The position numbers were made by a program, and so were the translations under genes. Under the pieces are notes generated by a model. It made no database searches and was not told the origin of the DNA. It saw only the letters and a list, made by a program, of their open reading frames with translations. 48,098 bases of DNA, from the NCBI RefSeq assembly GCF_000337575.1, contig NZ_AOIM01000026.1:105651-153748 (forward strand), given 5' to 3'. The stretch is from Natrialba hulunbeirensis JCM 10989 (lineage in GTDB: Archaea > Halobacteriota > Halobacteria > Halobacteriales > Natrialbaceae). Positions 1-9,522 of this stretch are shown here, in pieces; position 1 is the first letter of the stretch, and the number at the start of each line of letters is the position of its first letter.

Positions 1-816
1 TCGAACGTGCGCATTCACACGGGCGCAAAAGCGGCGGAGGCCGCTGACGCGATCGACGCGAAGGCGTTTACCTGTGGGAACGATGTCGTCTTCAATTCCG
101 GCGAGTACGACCCAGAGAGTTCGGAGGGACAGTTCTTGCTGGCCCACGAACTCGCACACGTCAAACAGCAGAACGGCGGCGCAACGGTCAGCATGATGCC
201 CCAGGAGGGCGCTGATCTCGAAATCGATCCGGACCCACAGTTAGAGCGTGAAGCCGACGAGGCTGCCGCACAGGCGTTGTCTGGTGAGGATCCAGTGGTC
301 GTGAATCGAATGGGGACGGATGTCCACATTCAGCGGTCGATCAAAGGGAAAGTCGAGAACTTCCTCTCTGGCGACCAACCCGCGTTCGAAGACGGCGTCC
401 ACGCAATTGATGACGACGAGCGGGGCGAGCTCTCAGAGTCGATCAATCGGATCATCGATGACGTCAAACAGCTAAAGGAGGATGTCTACGGGTCCGATGG
501 AGTGGATGCCATCGGTGCATCCAAAAAAGGGCTTTTGGCTGGCGGCCTCGCGTTCGGTGCCGGGCTTGTTGGCGTCGCAACCGGCACCGTCGGTGCCGCA
601 GCGGGACTCATCGGCGCACCGCTGCTCGCCTACGCAGCCACGACCAGCGAAGACCTCTACGAACAGGTCGGTAAACGAGCGATCGATAAAGGCAGCGAAT
701 GGGCTGGCGAGAAATACCAGGACGAACTCCAATGGCTCAAAGAGAAGTACAAATCCCTCGAGCAGAAACTCGGGCTGGGTGATGGTTCTGATACAGATGG
801 ATACCCTGGTGAATAA
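1..816 (+). CDS. DUF4157 (HExxH) effector-like protein with membrane-active C-terminus, 5' partial
   Basis: The reading frame is open from base 1, so the gene starts outside the window. The N-terminal part is a DUF4157 domain: VRIHTGAKAAE, then [13 protein letters not shown], then the zinc motif HELAH (bases 144-158), then [10 protein letters not shown], which probably supplies a further metal ligand. DUF4157 is known as a marker of effectors of extracellular contractile injection systems, and is thought to be proteolytic or to mediate loading. After [12 protein letters not shown] (about base 336) the protein changes character: an acidic helical stretch, then a Gly/Ala-rich hydrophobic segment at bases 535-650, probably one or two membrane helices, then a charged helical tail. 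A pore-forming or membrane-perturbing role is inferred only. The next gene begins 3 bp downstream and is probably co-transcribed. A frameshifted paralogue lies at 1769-2673. Confidence 0.8.
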   Translation, partial: SNVRIHTGAKAAEAADAIDAKAFTCGNDVVFNSGEYDPESSEGQFLLAHELAHVKQQNGGATVSMMPQEGADLEIDPDPQLEREADEAAAQALSGEDPVVVNRMGTDVHIQRSIKGKVENFLSGDQPAFEDGVHAIDDDERGELSESINRIIDDVKQLKEDVYGSDGVDAIGASKKGLLAGGLAFGAGLVGVATGTVGAAAGLIGAPLLAYAATTSEDLYEQVGKRAIDKGSEWAGEKYQDELQWLKEKYKSLEQKLGLGDGSDTDGYPGE

Positions 817-819
817 ATC

Positions 820-1746
820 ATGATGGGTGAATTGATTGAGGAGAGAGACGAGTGGATTGGTGTTAAAGTTACAGATAATAACAACACCGAGCATAAAATA
901 GCAGTTGAATTGGATGGGAGGATCAGGGGACATGGTCAATCGGGGTACCCAGACAAAGCTGCTAAACGCACCGATGAGGGCAACGAACACGTCGAACAAG
1001 CCCGTCGGTTCGCCCGCTATTACGTCTACGAAGAACGCGGATATGAGACCCTCTCGTGGGAGGAACACCCAGACCGTCTCAATACCGTCCGCGTTGCCCT
1101 CGAGGAACTCCCACTCGAGGAGTTCGAACGGTTGTTTGGTGACTTCTACCAGCAGATGACCAGCTACTTCGACGAAGATACCGAGTCGGTCGTCGACATC
1201 CCGGCAAACGCCGAAGAGCCGTCGGAAATCCTCTATCGGAAAGACATATACTTCACAGTCGGTTCCGACCAGTCGACGAGTCTGGAGCGAGCAGCGGAAC
1301 TGGCCGACGCCTACGATATCGACCTCGAGAAGCCACCCGAACGAGAGACGGCTAGCTGGGAGGCGTTCACTGATGCCGTTGCTGATCACCCAGAGATCGA
1401 CTTCAGTGGCTCACTCGAGATTGGAGCCGTCTCTGATCTCGGCATGTTCTACCTCGACGATGACTGGAACGAGCACGTCGTTGACGGCGACGCACCCGTC
1501 GATCGTGATCCGGACGCTCGCATCGAACTGTTGCCGGTCGAATTCAGCTCCCTTGAACGGTGTCAGGAGTTTTTGGCTCACCACCTGAAGTGCCAGATTC
1601 GGGATTGCTTCATCGGCATGGGTGTCGAGCCACCTGCCGAGTTCCGTGTGCTGGGTCCCGGTCGTCTCTACTACACAAAACGCTACGGGAAACTCGATAT
1701 GTACGAGGAGTACCACACGCTCGAGGCTGACGTGCCGACCGCGTGA
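820..1746 (+). CDS. Unknown acidic protein, candidate immunity or partner of the DUF4157 protein
   Basis: This 308-aa protein matches no family I recognise. It has no signal peptide or membrane segment, is strongly acidic and looks cytoplasmic. Landmarks shared with its paralogue at 2675-3645 are ARRFARYYVYEERGYET, the pair LYRKDIYF / LYRKNVYL, REPDARIEL (here DRDPDARIEL), LxCQ(I/V)RD, FIxMGxEPP and a C-terminal LxMYxxY. It starts 3 bp after the DUF4157 gene. The same two-gene order is repeated in the next cassette, so the pairing is not accidental. The first 45 codons are AT-richer than the rest. The position after a variable effector tip fits an immunity protein. A secretion chaperone/adaptor or a second effector subunit is also possible. 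Confidence 0.75.
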   Translation: MMGELIEERDEWIGVKVTDNNNTEHKIAVELDGRIRGHGQSGYPDKAAKRTDEGNEHVEQARRFARYYVYEERGYETLSWEEHPDRLNTVRVALEELPLEEFERLFGDFYQQMTSYFDEDTESVVDIPANAEEPSEILYRKDIYFTVGSDQSTSLERAAELADAYDIDLEKPPERETASWEAFTDAVADHPEIDFSGSLEIGAVSDLGMFYLDDDWNEHVVDGDAPVDRDPDARIELLPVEFSSLERCQEFLAHHLKCQIRDCFIGMGVEPPAEFRVLGPGRLYYTKRYGKLDMYEEYHTLEADVPTA

Positions 1747-1768
1747 GGGTAAGAAGAACTTCGATCTT

Positions 1769-2673
1769 ATGGTCTCTCGATGCTCCGAGCCAGTGCTGTT
1801 CCTGCCGTCGCCTGTGAGCCATGCCCAGGTCCAGCGCGCCCTCGAGGAGCGCATGGACACTGATTTCTCGAATGTGCGCATTCACACGGGTGCGAAAGCG
1901 GCGGAAGCCGCTGACGCGATCGACGAAAGGCGTTTACCTGTGGGAACGATGTCGTCTTCAATTCCGGCGAGTACGACCCGGAGAGTTCGGAGGGACAGTT
2001 CTTGCTGGCCCACGAACTTGCACATGTCAAACAGCAGACGGGGACGACGATTTCGATGATGCCCAAAGAGGGTGGGCTGCAGATCGACCCGGATCCGCAG
2101 TTAGAGCGGGAAGCCGACGAGGCCGCCGCGAAGGCGTTGTCTGGTGAGAATCCAGTGATCGTGAATCGGATGGGGACGGATGTCCACATTCAGCGAACAG
2201 CGCTGGGGAAACTGAATCCGTTCAGTAGGAACGACGATCAGGAAGGTGGTGAACTAGTCCCTGACGAGGTTGAGGCTACTCCCGAAGCATTGGCTGACGA
2301 AGTTCGAAAGATCAAGGCCAATCAGGCTAAACTGTTCAACGCAGTCAATTCCGAACGGAGTACGATCGATACCGTCGGTGAGGCTGCCGGAGCCGGAGTT
2401 GTCGGCGGCACGGTTGGTTTGGCTGTCGGAGCCATGACTGCAAACCCAGTGTTAGGGGCGCTCGCTGGTGGTGCCGTTTCCGATGTCGGCAAAACCCTCT
2501 ACGGCAAACTCTGGGGGAAAGGACGCGACGCGATCGCCAACGCCGAAGTCCCGGATGTCTCCCTCAATAAACTCGGAGGTGTCAAGCAATCGATCGAGAA
2601 ACTGATTGACGAGAAGCTTCGTCAGCGCTTCGGTGGGACTGAACATGCCGACAATTCTGAGGGGCTGATATAA
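1769..2673 (+). pseudogene. Second DUF4157 gene copy, frameshifted, with a different C-terminal tip
   Basis: From the ATG at 1769 one frame reads into AQVQRALEERMDTDFSN and [18 protein letters not shown] single base is missing near 1925 relative to the first copy (gacgaaaggcg versus gacgcgaaggcg). The rest of DUF4157 then continues in another frame, including [22 protein letters not shown] and [12 protein letters not shown], to the stop at 2671-2673. The DUF4157 part is nearly identical to the first copy. The C-terminus after HIQR is unrelated in sequence but similar in plan: a charged coiled-coil-like region, a Gly/Ala/Val-rich hydrophobic segment (about 2380-2490) and a charged tail. The N-terminus is short, so this may be a silent donor cassette rather than a former full gene. 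It could also be a sequencing error, though its partner gene is broken too. Confidence 0.75.
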
Positions 2674-2674
2674 T

Positions 2675-3645
2675 ATGAAAGCTATAATTACGGGTAAAAA
2701 CGAACGAAGCATCGGTCTCCATATTGCGGATAATAGTGGGGAAAACACAAAATAGAACTGAGAAAGGAAACGGGTAGCATTTATCACCACCAATGCGATG
2801 CGTATGCTAACAAACCAGACGAACGTACCCCAGAAGAAAACGAACTAAACGAACAGGCCCGTCGGTTTGCCCAATACTACGTCTACTGTGAACGCGGCTA
2901 CGACACCATGAAGCCCCGTCGAATCCATCCGGAGCGTATCAACGCTGTTCGGGTTGCTATCGCCGGCCTCGCCGAGTCTGGGTTTGAACAACACTTCGGC
3001 GACCTGTATCGACAGCTTCGAAGTTACGACGACTCCAGTGCTGATCGTGTCGTCGAAATTTCGTCGGCAGCGTCCAGCGCTGACTCAGTTCTCTACCGCA
3101 AGAACGTCTACTTGGGAGTAGACCCGTTCGAGACCGAATACAGTGAAGAAGCTGAAGCGATCGCTGCCCGACATGGACTGGATCTCTCGCCAGACCGGCT
3201 AGACACCATGTCGTTTGAGGACGGAAACACGGTCGATCTCGATGGCTGGGGAGTTGCGTCTCGAGAACTGGGAGCACTGGCCGACGCCGCTGATAGTGAC
3301 CTGTCCGACGGCCTCCAAATCGACGGTGTCTCGTCGCTCCACATGGCCTATCTCGATGACCAGGGTGAGGAACACGTCACCGATGCTGCCGAGCCGTTCG
3401 ACCGTGAACCCGACGCACGGATCGAACTCCCTGTGATGGATGCCGGTAGCCTCGCCGAGTTCCAGGACTACGTCAACCATAATTTGGCCTGCCAGGTGCG
3501 CGACGCCTTCATCCGGATGGGCCTCGAACCACCGGAACCGTTCCAGATCCTCGGCTACGGTGATTTCGAAGCCGCCGAGCAGTACAAGCGCCTCGAGATG
3601 TACCCGAACTACGTCGATCCTCAAGACGAGGAAGCGTTCATCTGA
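2675..3645 (+). pseudogene. Paralogue of the 308-aa partner, frameshifted near its start
   Basis: An ATG at 2675, one base after the preceding stop, opens MKAIITGKNERSIGLHIADN and runs into a TAG at 2753-2755. The adjacent frame picks up the homology to the first partner protein from HKIELRKETG onward: EQARRFAQYYVYCERGYDTM, LYRKNVYL, REPDARIEL, LACQVRDAFIRMGLEPP and YKRLEMYPNY. The shift falls at 2741-2755 and corresponds to one lost base. An ATG at 2908 leaves an intact 245-aa downstream frame that could still be translated as a truncated protein. Divergence from the first partner is much greater than between the two DUF4157 domains. That fits a partner which co-varies with the effector tip. 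Confidence 0.7.
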
Positions 3646-3696
3646 GCCGGTGGCAGCAAGCTCACTTACCAAGCGTTGCTGCGAAGCACGCTCGCT

Positions 3697-3850
3697 CGAC
3701 CAGCCGGCGTTCGAGGAGGGAGTACACACAATTGATGACGACGAGCGGGGCGACCTCTCGGAGTCGATCAATCTGATCATCGACGACGTCAAATAGTTGA
3801 AAGAGGACGTTTACGGGTCCGATGGAGTGGATGCGATCGGTTCGGCCAGC
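3697..3850 (+). pseudogene. Fragment of a third effector tip, related to the first copy
   Basis: Bases 3697-3850 repeat, with substitutions, the segment of the first DUF4157 gene just after its zinc domain (about 370-525). Both encode DQPAFE(D/E)GVH, IDDDERG(E/D)LSESIN and IIDDVK. The copy has a CAG-to-TAG change at the codon after DVK (3793-3795), then continues as KEDVYGSDGVDAIG. There is no DUF4157 domain and no start codon in front. The homology ends where minus-strand relics begin. It is probably a leftover of a further cassette. Confidence 0.7.
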
Positions 3851-4190
3851 GCCTCGAAGTTGCTCGCCGAGTACCGTTTACACGCTTGATCGAGACTATT
3901 ATCGCCTTTGAGATAGTTGATAATACGTTCGTCGGGGCACCGTCTAGTTAGCGCAACTTGAGGAATGAGCAGGTCGTAGAGTTGGTTTGGAATGTTGCTC
4001 GCAGACCAGCTCAGCGAGTGCTACGCGGCGGAATTTGATGAACCGTGGGAGTGAGAGCGGACGGCGACACCCGTTAGTGCTCCAGCAAACTTCTGGGTGT
4101 ACTGAACTGATGAGCCGCAGGGAGCTATCTTCTCTCCCCGAACACGTCGCTCCAAATACCCAGTTCTTCTGTGAACTACTATGGTCTCGC
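3811..4190 (-). other. Decayed minus-strand coding relic, family not identified
   Basis: No intact gene lies between the third cassette fragment and the transposase piece. On the minus strand a stop-free stretch at 3811-4020 reads like a real protein: NQLYDLLIPQVALTRRC, then PDERIINYLKGDNSLDQA, then CKRYSASNFE. Just upstream another frame reads PRFIKFRRVALAELVCEQHS. The pieces suggest one ancestral gene interrupted by frameshifts and stops, possibly part of a mobile element. Its left end overlaps the cassette fragment, and the exact junction is not clear. Confidence 0.4.
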
Positions 4191-4403
4191 TCGCGGCCTT
4201 TCATCCGTTGAGACGTATACTTCGTCGATTTCGACCGGACCAGATAGCGTGAGCGAAGGCGCGTTGAGCGCTCTGGCAAAGCGCTCGACGCGCTGTCTTA
4301 CCGTTCTGTACGAGAGATCGAGTTCAGCTTCGATTTTGCCGAATGCTCGTGTTGGGACGTAAGAACACGTGAATCGTGAAGGACCTTCTCGCCTATAACG
4401 CAA
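4185..4403 (-). pseudogene. IS1595/ISH4-type transposase remnant, truncated and frameshifted
   Basis: The minus-strand frame reads LDLSYRTVRQRVERFARAL, then SLTLSGPVEIDEVYVS. This matches the region around the first catalytic Asp of haloarchaeal IS1595-group (ISH4-like) transposases, where GPVEIDExYVSAGLKGRERD is typical. After YVST the frame shifts by one base, and KGRERD continues in the neighbouring frame at about 4180-4200. The zinc-ribbon N-terminus that this family normally has is absent. The homologous frame runs to within 10 bp of the first CRISPR repeat and stops there. The C-terminal DDE residues are not recognisable. It is a dead element at the distal end of the array. Confidence 0.7.
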
Positions 4404-4412
4404 GAGTGTGAT

Positions 4413-7400
4413 GCTTCAACCCTACAAAGGTTCGTCTGAAACCTCGCGATCCCCCTGGTCGGCTTTGCCGAACTGATCGCTTCAACCCTACAAAGGTTCG
4501 TCTGAAACGCGCCGTCTTTAGACTCGTCAAGGATATTGTGCCGGCTTCAACCCTACAAAGGTTCGTCTGAAACCGAGCCCTCTCCAGGGCAGCGTCACGT
4601 CAAACCACCAGATTCAACCCTACAAGGGTTCGTCTGAAACGCCCAACGCTGAGGAGTTCAAACGCGTCAAGAGGGCGCTTCAACCCTACAAAGGTTCGTC
4701 TGAAACGACGAGTCTCGAGTGGGCCGAGGACGCGCTGAACGCTTCAACCCTACAAAGGTTCGTCTGAAACACGAGCGCGACGAGTGCCGGATGGGTGAAA
4801 GCCCGGCTTCAACCCTACAAAGGTTCGTCTGAAACGTAGTATCCTGCGTCGGGGTAGCGGCCGCCCTCCTGCTTCAACCCTACAAAGGTTCGTCTGAAAC
4901 CTGGCACAACGGCGATCGCCAACCGGTCGACACGCTCGCTTCAACCCTACAAAGGTTCGTCTGAAACTGCCAGGGGTGTGCTTCGCCGTTGAGTCCCTTT
5001 TTGCTTCAACCCTACAAAGGTTCGTCTGAAACCGTGATCGAAGACAACGACCTCACATGGAGCACTGCCGGCTTCAACCCTACAAAGGTTCGTCTGAAAC
5101 GATAATGATACTCCGGTTGATCCGGATGCGTTTGTCGCTTCAACCCTACAAAGGTTCGTCTGAAACCCGAACAGTCCGGCGGCGGGTCGGCCGACATATC
5201 CCGAGCTTCAACCCTACAAAGGTTCGTCTGAAACCGCGACGGCGAGCTCGCGATCACGTTCACCGACGAGTGGCTTCAACCCTACAAAGGTTCGTCTGAA
5301 ACCATCCGATGTGTCTATCTTACTAACAGTCCCATCGTCGCTTCAACCCTACAAAGGTTCGTCTGAAACCAGACTGATGCACGATGCCCAGCCCTGTTCG
5401 GTGGGCTTCAACCCTACAAAGGTTCGTCTGAAACCATTTCGCGGGCGCGGTCGGCGAAGACAAGTTAGACGCTTCAACCCTACAAAGGTTCGTCTGAAAC
5501 TCGTGCTGGTAGACGCACCCGACCACGAGTCGATCGCTTCAACCCTACAAAGGTTCGTCTGAAACAACCATCGTTTCCTGCCCGGTGAGCATTCGAATTT
5601 CGCTTCAACCCTACAAAGGTTCGTCTGAAACCGTGCCAGTATAGGCGCGCGGGTTCACGTCAATTTCGCTTCAACCCTACAAAGGTTCGTCTGAAACTCA
5701 GGTGGGACAGACCCCACAGATGCAACTCATAAAGCTTCAACCCTACAAAGGTTCGTCTGAAACGTGACAGTCGTCGCCGGCCTGTGAACAGTAGCGCATG
5801 CTTCAACCCTACAAAGGTTCGTCTGAAACGAATCACACGACGCACGCACCGCGAACAAAAACGGCTTCAACCCTACAAAGGTTCGTCTGAAACAGTGTTG
5901 ATCAGGACCAGCTGATGCCGTGTGTTGTACTGCTTCAACCCTACAAAGGTTCGTCTGAAACTGGACAGCAACCCGGAGGCAACGGCAGAGAACGGCTTCA
6001 ACCCTACAAAGGTTCGTCTGAAACAAAGTCAACTGGCTCTAACTCAGGCAAACTCAAACTGCTTCAACCCTACAAAGGTTCGTCTGAAACGTACGTGCAG
6101 TACCAGAGCGACGAGGACGAGCGTATGCTTCAACCCTACAAAGGTTCGTCTGAAACGAGCCGGGCAATGAATTCCTTGTGACGTGGACAACGGCTTCAAC
6201 CCTACAAAGGTTCGTCTGAAACTCGGCGCGGGAATCGTCCTTCGAAGCGAGGAAAGCGGCTTCAACCCTACAAAGGTTCGTCTGAAACTCCCGGTCACCA
6301 CTAACCGCCAGTTGTTGATCGGGCGCTTCAACCCTACAAAGGTTCGTCTGAAACGTCGCCCCCCTCCTCGTAATCCGACTCGTCGAGGTGCGCTTCAACC
6401 CTACAAAGGTTCGTCTGAAACCTGAGCCGGCGATCGCGTCTGCTGAGTTCAGAGAAGTGCTTCAACCCTACAAAGGTTCGTCTGAAACCACGGTCTGGTT
6501 CTTAGCGTTCGTGAGGGTGAGAACGAGCTTCAACCCTACAAAGGTTCGTCTGAAACCAGGATCTCGATGCGACCCCCGATTGGCAACTCGAGCTTCAACC
6601 CTACAAAGGTTCGTCTGAAACGGGTGGTTACTAATGCAGACAGTGTACGAGATTCGGGCTTCAACCCTACAAAGGTTCGTCTGAAACGCGAGCCTCGGCA
6701 TCGTCGAACGCCTGGGCGATGCGCTTCAACCCTACAAAGGTTCGTCTGAAACGCTGCACCCCCTGCTCAGAGTGACGATGGACTCGAGGCTTCAACCCTA
6801 CAAAGGTTCGTCTGAAACTACGAGGGTGCTCCGCTCGACGGTACCGTCCAGTACGCTTCAACCCTACAAAGGTTCGTCTGAAACCGTCATCGAAGCCGAT
6901 GATGCCCCAGCGGGTGACTTCGCTTCAACCCTACAAAGGTTCGTCTGAAACGTATCGGCCGGCGGCCTGGGCGATGTGGTTCTCGCGCTTCAACCCTACA
7001 AAGGTTCGTCTGAAACCCAAACCCGAGTTTCAGTATCCCGGACGAGCGTCTGGCTTCAACCCTACAAAGGTTCGTCTGAAACACGAGTTACTCGCGGACC
7101 TCGCGGAGCGGGCGGCCGCTTCAACCCTACAAAGGTTCGTCTGAAACACGAGTCCCCAGAGTGCGTACTCGAGTGTACGAACGGCTTCAACCCTACAAAG
7201 GTTCGTCTGAAACGGTGTGTGCTGACATGGTTAGTCAGCCAGCAACAGCTTCAACCCTACAAAGGTTCGTCTGAAACCGACGACGTGATGGGCGCATACC
7301 GTGAGTTCGGTGCTTCAACCCTACAAAGGTTCGTCTGAAACCCGGCAGCCATACGCGGGACAACTCAAGAATGATTGAGCTTCAACCCTACAAAGGTTCG

Positions 7401-9522
7401 TCTGAAACGATCTCGAGGTCGCTGATCTCGACGACGCGACTCGAGCTTCAACCCTACAAAGGTTCGTCTGAAACGAGCGACCTGTGAGGACTGAGCAATG
7501 AACGAACACCAAGCTTCAACCCTACAAAGGTTCGTCTGAAACTATCGGACTCTCGAGAACCTGAGATTACAATCAACGGCTTCAACCCTACAAAGGTTCG
7601 TCTGAAACCAGTAGATACCTATAGTATAGTACGCGCGCGCCTTGGCTTCAACCCTACAAAGGTTCGTCTGAAACCGTCTGAAACGGCGAGTCGAAACTGG
7701 TCGACCGCGTCGTCGAGGAGCTTCAACCCTACAAAGGTTCGTCTGAAACCTCGCGCTCGATACCGTATCGTTCCATGCGTTTGCGCTTCAACCCTACAAA
7801 GGTTCGTCTGAAACGAGCAGCGCGTCGAGGATGAGTTCCTCCCGCTGCTCGCTTCAACCCTACAAAGGTTCGTCTGAAACATCCACCGGATTTGATAATC
7901 ATGCTGTTCCCAGTACGCTTCAACCCTACAAAGGTTCGTCTGAAACTCGTGTTCGTTTGTCATTGGTCCGCGTTCCCTCCGCTTCAACCCTACAAAGGTT
8001 CGTCTGAAACTCGACTTCCAGTTTGCCGGCCTGGAGGTCGTTCTCGCTTCAACCCTACAAAGGTTCGTCTGAAACTCAACACGGCAAGCACCGCCGCCGC
8101 CGGAATCACGAGCTTCAACCCTACAAAGGTTCGTCTGAAACCGGTAACGACGCCATACGACTGGGTACGAACGGATACTGCTTCAACCCTACAAAGGTTC
8201 GTCTGAAACTCGTCAACTGGGATAGCGTTCGGTCGGGACCCGACGCTTCAACCCTACAAAGGTTCGTCTGAAACCTGTGCAGCCCGAGGGCGACGGCACG
8301 CATTACCTGCTTCAACCCTACAAAGGTTCGTCTGAAACCTCTGGGCGGCGGCCAAGATGAAAGAGGGCTCGCAGAAGCTTCAACCCTACAAAGGTTCGTC
8401 TGAAACAATCGCGTACTTTGGGAACATCGGCCCGGCACCCGGCTTCAACCCTACAAAGGTTCGTCTGAAACTCGCCCTTCGAGTGGGTCGGTGCCGACGA
8501 TATCGCTTCAACCCTACAAAGGTTCGTCTGAAACCCGAGCAAACGATAGACTTTGGCAACGCCGACTACGCTTCAACCCTACAAAGGTTCGTCTGAAACC
8601 AGCGCGCCTAGTTTTAAGGCAGAGCCACGACAACAGCTTCAACCCTACAAAGGTTCGTCTGAAACCGTTTTGGCGGAGTACTCCGTCCGGTCTGCCTCGT
8701 GGCGCTTCAACCCTACAAAGGTTCGTCTGAAACGAGTGTGCGGGCGACCACTTGCCAGCGCCGTCGGTTGCTTCAACCCTACAAAGGTTCGTCTGAAACA
8801 CAGCTCGGGCAGTGAACGCCTTCTGTGCGAGCACGGCTTCAACCCTACAAAGGTTCGTCTGAAACGTCGTTAGCGTCTCGCCGGCCATCGTCAACTCGCC
8901 GCTTCAACCCTACAAAGGTTCGTCTGAAACCTCAACACGGAAGCCGACAGCAGCGTAGTCAATGGCAGCTTCAACCCTACAAAGGTTCGTCTGAAACTTG
9001 CTAGGAGACGACTTCTTCGGCAACGTGTCGACCGCTTCAACCCTACAAAGGTTCGTCTGAAACGATCATCGGCCGGGCGACCGGGGGTGACTGACCGTGG
9101 CTTCAACCCTACAAAGGTTCGTCTGAAACGATCCGGCGGCCATCCACGTCCGTTTCGTCTCCCGGCTTCAACCCTACAAAGGTTCGTCTGAAACGAGTTC
9201 CACCTGAGAGTTGGTTGGATGCAACACTGAGCTTCAACCCTACAAAGGTTCGTCTGAAACACATCCCGGATCTGGTCGACGACGACTTCGATGTCGCTTC
9301 AACCCTACAAAGGTTCGTCTGAAACTGCTGTTCCTGGGGCACGTCGCCCGATTCTGCGGACGCTTCAACCCTACAAAGGTTCGTCTGAAACAGTCTATTC
9401 GAGGTCGATCGCGAACACGATTGCGAGGCTTCAACCCTACAAAGGTTCGTCTGAAACACCGGCGTGCCGTCGTCTAACTCGCCGGCGACGAGGCTTCAAC
9501 CCTACAAAGGTTCGTCTGAAAC
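4413..9522 (-). CRISPR. CRISPR array, 78 repeats and 77 spacers, haloarchaeal I-B-type repeat
   Basis: A 30-bp repeat recurs every 63-68 bp; I located 78 starts from 4413 to 9493. On the minus strand it begins GTTTCAGACGAACC and ends AGGGTTGAAGC, like the haloarchaeal type I-B repeats whose processed crRNA 5' handle is (A/G)TTGAAGC. The array is therefore read right to left, with the leader to the right of 9522. Spacers are mostly 34-38 bp. All repeats read as identical except the one at 4611, which has two substitutions (4612 and 4626) and lies near the old, distal end. The spacer after the repeat at 7645 is about 10 bp too long because the repeat end CGTCTGAAAC is duplicated at 7675-7684. 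No cas gene lies in the window, so processing and interference proteins must be encoded elsewhere. Confidence 0.98.

Noticed and set aside
472-1389. 305-aa open frame on the minus strand across the first effector and its partner
   Set aside because: It is antisense to two genes with clear domain or paralogue support. High GC keeps opposite frames open, and its composition is not haloarchaeal-acidic.
1622-2059. 145-aa frame taken as an intact gene
   Set aside because: Its first part overlaps the partner gene in another frame, and its end runs past the frameshift near 1925. Only 1769-1925 belongs to the DUF4157 relic.
4413-9522. Dozens of open frames with repeated LQPYKGSSET, FNPTKVRLK, FQTNLCRVEA or FRRTFVGLK segments
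   Set aside because: They are translations of the CRISPR repeat in different frames. The motifs recur at the repeat period, and the spacer parts have no protein character.
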